Below are positions 17,612 to 23,532 of a stretch of 31,530 bases of DNA, in pieces. Under the pieces are notes generated by a model that saw nothing but the letters and a program-made list of their open reading frames with translations, made no database searches and was not told the DNA's origin. The position numbers and the translations under genes were made by a program. This DNA comes from Chloroflexota bacterium (GTDB lineage: Bacteria; Chloroflexota; Anaerolineae; Anaerolineales; Anaerolineaceae). Each line of letters starts with the position of its first letter. Position 1 is the first letter of the stretch. The stretch is from the NCBI GenBank assembly GCA_029265085.1, contig JAJUJY010000031.1, positions 1-31,530 of the forward strand. Direction: 5' to 3'.

Positions 17612-18856
17612 ATGAATATCTCTTCAACCGGTTCAAGCTGGATGATTGGGGTCATGGCTGTATTGCATTTCACCCTGGTTTCGATGGGCGGTTTAGCTCC
17701 GTTGTTGATTTACCTTGTAGAAGGCAGCGCGAGGAAAAACAATAACCCATACTTGCTGCGAATGGGTAAGGAGTTCCTTAGCCTGGCCTTGGAAGTAGGT
17801 GTGGTAGGTGGCATTCTTGGGAGCGGCGTTGTCGTGATGCTGGTTGGATTGCGGCCGCAGGTGCTCACCCTGGTCGTGAACATCTTTTTTTGGTTCCTGG
17901 TCCTGCAGCTGTTGTGCTTTATTGGCGGGTTGGCTTTTCAGTTTGCCTATTATTTCACATGGTCAAAAGAAGGCAGCCGCCATCGCCTTTGGGGTTTAAT
18001 CGGTTCAATCCTCCCGCTGGTGCCTTATGTGGTGTTTTCTGCCGGAGTTTCCTTTTTGAACAATCCTGGTGCCTGGCCGCAAACCGGAAATATTTGGGCG
18101 GCTGTCTTCAATCCGGCCATGCTTCCTTCGCTGCTTCACCGTGCGGCCGCTGGAACAGCCCTTTTAGGCACGCTTTTAATGGCGATTCACAGCCTGAGAA
18201 AGCGTGGAAAATCGGGTGAAGAATTAGAATATCACCAATCGGTAGTTCGTTTTGCCAGTAAATTGGTGCTGCGCGCGTTAGAAGCCCAGGTTCTGATCGG
18301 GATTTTGCGTATCTTTGTGGTGCGGCCAGAAGGCCAGCAAATGCTCTTTGGCGGCGAACTGACCTGGATCTGGTTTGCCGGAATCGCGGCTGGTTTAATT
18401 GCCTGGGGAATCCTGTTTTTCCGCCAGCGGTCCTTGGACACAATCCGCGGTGTCGAAGTCTTGCTGCTTATTGTGATCCCGGTTCTGGGTTCGGTTTGGC
18501 TGATGGGGACAACGCGCGCGCTGGAACGCGGCCCGTTTTCAATGGTGGGAATAATGGATCGCCAGGATACCGTGGTGCGGCTTCCGGCGGGCTATCAGGT
18601 GGCTGGGCAGCCTACCGGGGAAGAAATTTTTAACCAGGTCTGTGCAGCCTGCCACCCTGGTTTGGCCGGTGATGCTTTTTCCCTGGCGCAGAAACTGCAC
18701 CCAACTGCCCCTAACCTGGCTGAATACTTGCGCAATCCCGCGAAAATTGGTAAATCCATGCCGCCTTTTACGGGCAGTGATGCTGAACTTAAGGTGATTG
18801 TTGCTTATGTATTAAACGTGCCGGTTGATACCATCCAGTTAACACCACAAAATTAA
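17612..18856 (+). CDS. Second CydA-like cytochrome with fused heme-c domain (acidic residues lost)
   Basis: A 414-residue paralogue of the preceding gene: eight or so membrane segments and a C-terminal cytochrome c domain with CAACH (C344-H348) and probable Met ligand M383 (IGKSMPPFTG). His19 and His176 match the two conserved heme His ligands of CydA. Ungapped alignment from the shared FFW shows that the first protein's E105 and E112 are replaced by Q99 and G106, so the acidic pair tied to the oxygen-reducing site or its proton path is gone. Conserved NPxMLPSxLHRA and GxWPQ blocks confirm kinship. The likely role is structural and electron transfer, replacing CydB as the partner of the first protein. 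The AGGAGGG binding site overlaps the upstream stop, so translation is probably coupled. Confidence 0.8.
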   Translation: MNISSTGSSWMIGVMAVLHFTLVSMGGLAPLLIYLVEGSARKNNNPYLLRMGKEFLSLALEVGVVGGILGSGVVVMLVGLRPQVLTLVVNIFFWFLVLQLLCFIGGLAFQFAYYFTWSKEGSRHRLWGLIGSILPLVPYVVFSAGVSFLNNPGAWPQTGNIWAAVFNPAMLPSLLHRAAAGTALLGTLLMAIHSLRKRGKSGEELEYHQSVVRFASKLVLRALEAQVLIGILRIFVVRPEGQQMLFGGELTWIWFAGIAAGLIAWGILFFRQRSLDTIRGVEVLLLIVIPVLGSVWLMGTTRALERGPFSMVGIMDRQDTVVRLPAGYQVAGQPTGEEIFNQVCAACHPGLAGDAFSLAQKLHPTAPNLAEYLRNPAKIGKSMPPFTGSDAELKVIVAYVLNVPVDTIQLTPQN

Positions 18857-18861
18857 AGGCT

Positions 18862-19542
18862 ATGGAAATAGAAATTGCTCCCCAATCTGTTGGCATCGTT
18901 GTGAATGGGAGTGAGCAGACCTTTATCAGGGCCTCGCTTCCGGCTGCTTTTTTACAATGGCAGTCTCATGCGCGTTTACACATGTTTGACCTGCTTTCTG
19001 AACAGGGCGGCAGTGCAGTTCGTGTCCAACCGGCGCACTTGCCGGCGCTGGCAACATTCGGAGACGGTATTTTCCCGATCAATCTATCCACACGAGGGAT
19101 TGGCATGCTGCCGGACGAAGCCCATTTAGAAACTGTAACTGCCTGCTTTGAAGCAGTAATTAAAGAATGTGCAGCACAATCCTGGGAAGAGTCGCTGCCG
19201 CGCCGGGTGCAGGCTGCCCGTGAATTCTACCAGCACCCAGAGTGGTTTGATCCAATGCTGCTTGGCGGGTTAGAAATTTTTGAAGGACAGACCCTGGAAA
19301 ATCTACGCCGTGATCCGCGCGCCGCTTTGTTGTATTCTGGGGAAGCTCCCCGGTTCCCAAGTTACCAGTTTAACGGTGTGGTGTCTTTGCTGGAGCAAGG
19401 TCACCCCTATTACCGGTTTTTACTGGCAGCCCGCGAATTGTTTGCGCGCGATCCATTTCATATTCACCAGATCCAGTATCCTTTTGGGTACGTATTCCTG
19501 GTAGTGGAAATTAAAGAAAAAACCCCCTATCCGAGGAGATGA
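18862..19542 (+). CDS. Unknown 226-aa protein in the bd-like cytochrome unit
   Basis: A soluble 226-residue protein I do not recognise with confidence. It has no signal peptide, membrane segment or CxxCH motif. The C-terminal half (GLEIFEGQTLENLRRDPRAA, then a VVSLLEQGHPYYRFLLAARELF strand-helix and a final VFLVVEIKEKTPYP strand) is reminiscent of FMN-binding split-barrel proteins of the PNPOx family, where xENLRRDPRxALL is a common pattern. This is only a hint. The middle is rich in Glu, Trp and Pro, and DPFHIHQIQYPF near the end could bind metal. It begins 5 bases after the second cytochrome behind AAAGG, and its stop precedes the next start by 2 bases, so it belongs to the same unit. It may be a cytoplasmic redox or assembly partner. 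Confidence 0.6.
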   Translation: MEIEIAPQSVGIVVNGSEQTFIRASLPAAFLQWQSHARLHMFDLLSEQGGSAVRVQPAHLPALATFGDGIFPINLSTRGIGMLPDEAHLETVTACFEAVIKECAAQSWEESLPRRVQAAREFYQHPEWFDPMLLGGLEIFEGQTLENLRRDPRAALLYSGEAPRFPSYQFNGVVSLLEQGHPYYRFLLAARELFARDPFHIHQIQYPFGYVFLVVEIKEKTPYPRR

Positions 19543-19544
19543 AT

Positions 19545-20750
19545 ATGTACCGGCGAATCTTTGTAGCCCTGGATGGATCGGTTTGTTCACACCTGGCGAT
19601 TGGAGCGGCTGTATCTCTGGCGGAAAATTTTCCCGGGTGCGAGCTGGTGGGCTGTCATGTGTACGCTGCTGAAATGCACCGGACCCGCTTTGCCCAAATG
19701 GAACCTGGTTTGCCGGAGCGCTACCAGGAAGAAGAACGGCTGCAATCACTGCGCGGCACGCATGAAAGCCTGATTACCGATGGAATGCAGTTGATTTCGG
19801 ATTCGTATCTTGCTCCTCTGGTGAAAGCAGCCCAGAAACGAGGTGTTCCGTGCAGCGGACTAGCTCCGGAAGGACGGAATTATGTGCGCTTGCTGCAAGC
19901 CATTCGCTCTGTGCAGCCAGATCTGGTTGTAATGGGTGCATGGGGACATGGGCGCACACCCGAGAGTTTGTTGGGAAGTTTGACCGAGAGAGTTTTGTTG
20001 TCAAATCTGGGTGTGGATTTACTCATCATGCGCCGGCCGTTTGGGTTTAAAGGGCAGCCGATCCTGGCCGGTGTGGATGGCAGCCCAGAAAGTTATGCTG
20101 CACTGCTGCGCGCAATCCGAATTGGCCGAAGCTATCAAGCTGCGGTGGAAGGGGCAGCGGTCTATGACCCGTTCTTTCATCTGGGGGTATTCAGCGCAAT
20201 TGCTGATGTGCTGCCGGAAAAAGACCAGCAGCGGTTTAACTTCCCTGCCCAGGAAAAATTGCACGATGAAATTATCGACCGCGGGTTGGAGAAACTGTAC
20301 CAGGAAGGGTTGGATCGAGGACGGCTGCTGGCTCTACAGGAAGGGCTGGAGCTCAAAACCAGTGTGCTGGCCGGAAAAGTTTATCCACAGCTCCACCACT
20401 TTGCCCAGCTGCGCAATGCGGGGCTGGTCTGTGTGGGACAGTTTGGCTTGCACCGCGAGCCTGGATCATGGGTGGGGTCCAATACACTCAATCTTGCCCG
20501 ACTATCCCAAACAAATCTCCTGGTTGTCACATCCCCCGACCAACCTGTGAATCCGCCCGCTCTGCCTGAAAGTGAAAACTCCGTGACAATTGAATGGACA
20601 GCTGAAGCGGAAGAGCGCCTGGAGAGAATTCCGCCGTTTGTGCGAAAAATGGCACGCCGAGCGATTGAAGAACGCGCTCGCCAACAGGGGCTGCGGGAAG
20701 TGACAGCTGAAATTGTCTTGAGTATGTCCAAACGAATGGGACGGAGCTAA
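19545..20750 (+). CDS. Double universal-stress protein fused to a PCP_red domain
   Basis: A 401-residue soluble protein with three parts. USP domain 1 (about 1-160) begins YRRIFVALDGS and has the ATP-binding pattern G-x2-G-x9-G-S in GAWGHGRTPESLLGS. USP domain 2 (about 165-325) begins PILAGVDGSPES and has the same spacing in GQFGLHREPGSWVGS. The last 50 residues (IEWTAEAEERLERIPPFVRK, then ARRAIEERARQQGLREVTAEIV) match the PCP_red domain known from the C-terminus of BchB/ChlB and as a standalone domain in non-phototrophs. No other chlorophyll-synthesis gene is in the window. The ATG at 19545 is preferred over 19539 because GAGGAG lies 6 bases before it and abuts the earlier ATG. As the last gene of the bd-like unit it may sense ATP or redox state; this is inferred. 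Confidence 0.85.
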   Translation: MYRRIFVALDGSVCSHLAIGAAVSLAENFPGCELVGCHVYAAEMHRTRFAQMEPGLPERYQEEERLQSLRGTHESLITDGMQLISDSYLAPLVKAAQKRGVPCSGLAPEGRNYVRLLQAIRSVQPDLVVMGAWGHGRTPESLLGSLTERVLLSNLGVDLLIMRRPFGFKGQPILAGVDGSPESYAALLRAIRIGRSYQAAVEGAAVYDPFFHLGVFSAIADVLPEKDQQRFNFPAQEKLHDEIIDRGLEKLYQEGLDRGRLLALQEGLELKTSVLAGKVYPQLHHFAQLRNAGLVCVGQFGLHREPGSWVGSNTLNLARLSQTNLLVVTSPDQPVNPPALPESENSVTIEWTAEAEERLERIPPFVRKMARRAIEERARQQGLREVTAEIVLSMSKRMGRS

Positions 20751-20771
20751 TTATCCGGTAAAATTAGCCCT

Positions 20772-21635
20772 ATGTCTGGATCGCGAGTTTGGGGTGTTGT
20801 TTTGTTGGCAGTTAGCCTGGGATGGCTGGCGGTTGGATGTTCGGCTGCACAGGAGGTAAATCCCAGCCCCACTGCTTTTGCTGTTCCGTCTTTAACGGCA
20901 GTACCCACTTTGCGGCCAACAACAACCTGGACTACCGTACCGCTGCCAACGCAAACCAGTACGCCAGAACCACAGGTATGCTCTCCCTTGGATGGGAAAC
21001 CATTGAGTGATCTGCCTGGGCGGGTGGTCAATCCCTATCATCCACCTGAGCCGGGCAGTGATGATCCGCACCAGGGCGCGGATCTGGCAGAATTGAAGCC
21101 CGGTACGCAGATTGCCCAGGCGGGATTGCCTGTGCATTTCGTATTGGATGGCAGCGTGGCGGCAGTAATCCATGACCGGTTTCCATATGGTAATGCGGTT
21201 TTGATTGAAACGGATTTGAAAGATGTCGCACCCAACCTGGGTTTGGCCTTTCCCGATCCGCTGCCTGCACCACTCCAGCAAACTGTGTTAACCTGCCCGC
21301 CGGTAACCCTGCCTGCGGATTTTGCGCAGCGCCCCCGTTCACTCTATCTTTTGTATGCGCATTTGCAGGAATATGAAACCCTGGCAGTCAGGGACCGGGT
21401 GACTTGTGGGCAAACTCTGGGTAAAATTGGCAGCAGCGGCAATGCGATGAACCCGCATTTACACCTGGAAGCGCGCATTGGCCCGGCGGGTATGACTTTT
21501 GACAGCATGGCGCATTATGATGTGAGTGCCAGTGAGGTCGAAATGGGAAATTACTGTCTCTGGCGGGTAAGTGGTTGGTTCCAACATATCGATCCGATGT
21601 GCCTGTTGGAAAATTGTGGAAAAGAGGGTCAGTAA
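20772..21635 (+). CDS. M23/LytM-type peptidase-like lipoprotein
   Basis: A 287-residue lipoprotein. The signal peptide ends in LAVGC, giving a lipidated Cys23, followed by a Thr/Pro-rich linker (about 30-68) typical of surface lipoproteins. The globular part is an M23 LytM fold: H100 and D104 in PHQGAD, LLYAHLQEY, and HLHLE (H229, H231) supply the zinc ligands expected of an active endopeptidase, and GQTLGKIGSSGNA is the usual strand pair. It also carries several Cys residues (for example NYCLW, DPMCLLENC) that may form disulfides outside the cell. Its likely target is peptidoglycan cross-bridges, inferred from the family. It lies 21 bases after the USP gene with only a weak ribosome binding site, so it may or may not be in the same transcript. 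Confidence 0.82.
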   Translation: MSGSRVWGVVLLAVSLGWLAVGCSAAQEVNPSPTAFAVPSLTAVPTLRPTTTWTTVPLPTQTSTPEPQVCSPLDGKPLSDLPGRVVNPYHPPEPGSDDPHQGADLAELKPGTQIAQAGLPVHFVLDGSVAAVIHDRFPYGNAVLIETDLKDVAPNLGLAFPDPLPAPLQQTVLTCPPVTLPADFAQRPRSLYLLYAHLQEYETLAVRDRVTCGQTLGKIGSSGNAMNPHLHLEARIGPAGMTFDSMAHYDVSASEVEMGNYCLWRVSGWFQHIDPMCLLENCGKEGQ

Positions 21636-22234
21636 TGCGGAAATCAGCACCGGAAGTTGAGAGTGAAGATTTAGGGTTGGAAGGTTCGCTGAATCCAGCG
21701 CGTTTTGCCAGCCTGTTTTGGACACGCCTGATTACGCAAGGACTGCGGGCAACCGGATTATGGACCTGGAACAATATCAGCCGGTTGGTGTTTGACCGGC
21801 CAATCCAACACCTGTCTGAAATCACGCCTCAGCTCTATGTGGGCGGTCAATTTAAAAAGCGCGGTTGGCGAATTTTGCGAAGTTGGGGAATTTCAGCGGT
21901 TGTTAATATGCGCAGCGAATTTGATGACCGGGCGGTTGCGGAAGATTTGGTGGATTATCTGCACCTGCCAACAGCGGACGATCATGCTCCGCAAATGAAA
22001 GATTTGCAAGAAGGTGTTGAATTCATTCAACAAGCCATTAAAACGGGGCGAAAAGTTTATGTGCACTGCGGATCAGGCGTGGGGCGCGCACCGACAATGG
22101 CGGCTGCCTACCTGGTGGACACAGGTCTATCCCCAGATGAAGCCTGGCAAAAAATTCGTTCTGTGCGCTGTTTTATTCGTCCAACACGGGTTCAGCGCGA
22201 GCAAATTAAAGCATTTGCCCGATTACAGCGGTAA
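21635..22234 (+). CDS. Dual-specificity/tyrosine phosphatase
   Basis: A 199-residue protein with a C-terminal dual-specificity phosphatase domain. The P-loop HCGSGVGRAPT (H144, C145, R151) is complete, and Asp residues in LPTADDHAP offer the general acid. The front 55 residues contain a hydrophobic/aromatic stretch (WTRLITQGLRATGLWTW) that could associate with the membrane. The ATG at 21635 was chosen because it overlaps the stop of the lipoprotein gene (TAATG), a sign of translational coupling; the earlier in-frame start at 21575 lies inside that gene. The substrate may be phosphoprotein or phosphoinositide/lipid phosphate, since bacterial members vary. The 3' end overlaps the convergent RNase H gene by 12 bases. 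Confidence 0.87.
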   Translation: MRKSAPEVESEDLGLEGSLNPARFASLFWTRLITQGLRATGLWTWNNISRLVFDRPIQHLSEITPQLYVGGQFKKRGWRILRSWGISAVVNMRSEFDDRAVAEDLVDYLHLPTADDHAPQMKDLQEGVEFIQQAIKTGRKVYVHCGSGVGRAPTMAAAYLVDTGLSPDEAWQKIRSVRCFIRPTRVQREQIKAFARLQR

Positions 22235-22789
22235 ACTTTGCGGCTGGTAAATCCGCAAATCTAACACAGGTGCCGCAAAGCGGCGCTGAGGGGCATGCCC
22301 CAATAAAATTTCTTCCAAGGCGTCCTGGTAGCTGTCTGGATGGGCTTGAATCTGGTGCAGTGCGCGCCGGGTAAGCGCATCGGCTTCACGGTTGTGCCGC
22401 CGGGGTGTCCATTCCCACTCCAGCGCGGAAAAATAATTGGCCAGCCGCCGGGTGCGCTGGTAAATCTCACGAATTGATTCGGCGCTCACCTGGGCGTAGC
22501 CTTGCATCTGGTCAATCACCGTCCGCGCATCTCCAATGACGCGAATCGGTTCATGATCAGCACCCATATCACGCAGCGCTTCCAATCCATCAATCAAGGC
22601 CAGGTATTCCGCCACGTTGGAACTGGCATCTTGGCCGCGCACATAGCCGCCGTGCCCGCGGCCAAGCATCTTGCTGCCGCGTGAAATGATCCAACCGTAA
22701 CACATGAAGCCCGCTTGTGGACCGGGTCGGCCTTGCCGTGGAATACTCATATACAGCCCGTCAAAGCGTAAGATGATGATCTCGGTCAT
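22223..22789 (-). CDS. rnhA: Ribonuclease HI-like protein
   Basis: A 188-residue RNase H fold protein that would cut the RNA strand of RNA:DNA hybrids. The catalytic carboxylates are visible: D10 in ILRFDGLY, Glu in SNVAEYLALIDGL, Asp in VIGDARTVIDQM, and the last Asp in HNREADALTRRA. Sequence style (GGYVRGQDASSNVAEYLAL) resembles the RNase HI-like group also described in archaea and some bacteria rather than E. coli RnhA, and the region around GRPGPQAGFMCYGWII replaces the usual G-x-G-x-Y loop. The ATG at 22789 is preceded by AAGGAG; a six-codon longer reading is not supported. Its leader carries a terminator-like hairpin and a short ORF whose stop overlaps this start. Confidence 0.85.
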   Translation of the reverse strand: MTEIIILRFDGLYMSIPRQGRPGPQAGFMCYGWIISRGSKMLGRGHGGYVRGQDASSNVAEYLALIDGLEALRDMGADHEPIRVIGDARTVIDQMQGYAQVSAESIREIYQRTRRLANYFSALEWEWTPRRHNREADALTRRALHQIQAHPDSYQDALEEILLGHAPQRRFAAPVLDLRIYQPQSLPL

Positions 22790-22920
22790 ACGGCTCCTTG
22801 GCAACAAAAACCGGCAATGAGATCCTCATTACCGGTCAGAAAGACAGGGCTCAAAGAGCGAGCCGTTAAGACTACTTCTTCAGATTCGGGTGGATTACTT
22901 TCTTGTGTGTATTGTCTCAT
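22786..22920 (-). CDS. Possible 44-residue leader ORF upstream of rnhA
   Basis: On the minus strand an ATG at 22920 opens 44 codons (MRQYTQESNPPESEEVV then LTARSLSPVFLTGNED and a Cys-Cys near the end), with TGA overlapping the rnhA ATG as ATGA. The overlap suggests translational coupling. No clear ribosome binding site precedes it, an in-frame stop lies just upstream, and its last third is also the terminator-like hairpin, so it may be chance. The peptide matches nothing I recognise. Confidence 0.25.
   Translation of the reverse strand: MRQYTQESNPPESEEVVLTARSLSPVFLTGNEDLIAGFCCQGAV
22810..22836 (-). terminator. Terminator-like hairpin in the rnhA leader (possible attenuator)
   Basis: On the minus strand ACCGG-T-AATGAG pairs with CTCATT-G-CCGGT around a 3-base loop (one mismatch), followed by TTTTTGTT. 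It ends about 20 bases before the rnhA ATG, so it would stop transcription before the gene unless overridden. Confidence 0.55.
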
Positions 22921-23037
22921 AAATTTTGATTAACGTTCATCCATGCGTTGGATCAACTTACTTATTATTTTGCATATCTTGGCGGAAAAGTCAAATAATA
23001 AATTTGTAAGAAATTGTTAACAGGCTGTAAAAGAGAA

Positions 23038-23062
23038 GAAGCCCGCTGATTTGGCGAGCTTC
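23038..23062 (-). terminator. Terminator after the SpoU methyltransferase gene
   Basis: On the minus strand GAAGCTCGC pairs with GCGGGCTTC (9 bp, one G-T wobble) around a 7-base loop, followed by TTCTCTTTT. It lies 25 bases past the stop of the methyltransferase gene. Downstream is an AT-rich stretch of about 120 bases that may hold the rnhA promoter. Confidence 0.72.
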
Positions 23063-23087
23063 TTTCGTATTGTATTGTCCCCGAAAT

Positions 23088-23531
23088 TTAGCTATCTTTG
23101 AGATCTAAATAGAGCCGGTGGTACATCACGATGCTGCCGGCAACCGCCACATTATAGGAGGCTTTGTTAACGGCCTCGATGGCGATGACCTGGTTGCAGC
23201 GCGCCAGGACATGCTCCGGAAGTCCGTTAACTTCGGAGCCAAGCAGGTAAATAGCGCGGTCCGGGTGTTTGAAGCTGGCCAGCGGGGTGCCGCCCATTTC
23301 AACACCAATGAGCTGCGCACCGACCGGACGGTTTTGCAGAAATTCTTCCAGGGTCAGATAATGGCGCAGTGGGATATGGTGATCGGTGTGCTCTGTGTCT
23401 GAGGTCTGGCGGCGGTAGGGTTTGCCAATGGTAAAGATACCGGATGCGCCAAGCTGGTACGCCGAGCGCCAGAGGGTGCCAATGTTGGCTGTGGTGCGGG
23501 GTTGGAACACCCCGATTTCAAAATAGCCCAT
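23088..23531 (-). CDS. SpoU/TrmH-family RNA methyltransferase
   Basis: A 147-residue single-domain SPOUT methyltransferase. The three family motifs are present: NIGTLWRSAYQLGASGI near the N-terminus, LLGSEVNGLPEHVL in the middle, and the knot-forming NKASYNVAVAGSIVMYHRLYL at the end. The short length without an N-terminal RNA-binding domain fits the TrmL-like minimal group, which 2'-O-methylates tRNA; a 2'-O-methylated tRNA or rRNA target is inferred, not shown. The ATG at 23531 (MGYFEIGVFQPR) was chosen because it starts right at the fold. A longer frame to 23576 would overlap the upstream gene. It begins one base after the stop of the phosphodiesterase gene, so the two are co-transcribed despite unrelated functions. 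Confidence 0.88.
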   Translation of the reverse strand: MGYFEIGVFQPRTTANIGTLWRSAYQLGASGIFTIGKPYRRQTSDTEHTDHHIPLRHYLTLEEFLQNRPVGAQLIGVEMGGTPLASFKHPDRAIYLLGSEVNGLPEHVLARCNQVIAIEAVNKASYNVAVAGSIVMYHRLYLDLKDS

Positions 23532-23532
23532 C

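Noticed and set aside
19545..20750. Evidence of phototrophy from the protochlorophyllide-reductase-like domain
   Set aside because: Only the small PCP_red module is present, fused to stress-protein domains; no bch or chl genes occur in the window and the domain is known in non-phototrophs.
22789..23087. Structured RNA gene such as 6S or tmRNA between rnhA and the SpoU gene
   Set aside because: Only two short hairpins and a terminator are visible; none of the landmarks of those RNAs could be found, so it was recorded as a leader instead.
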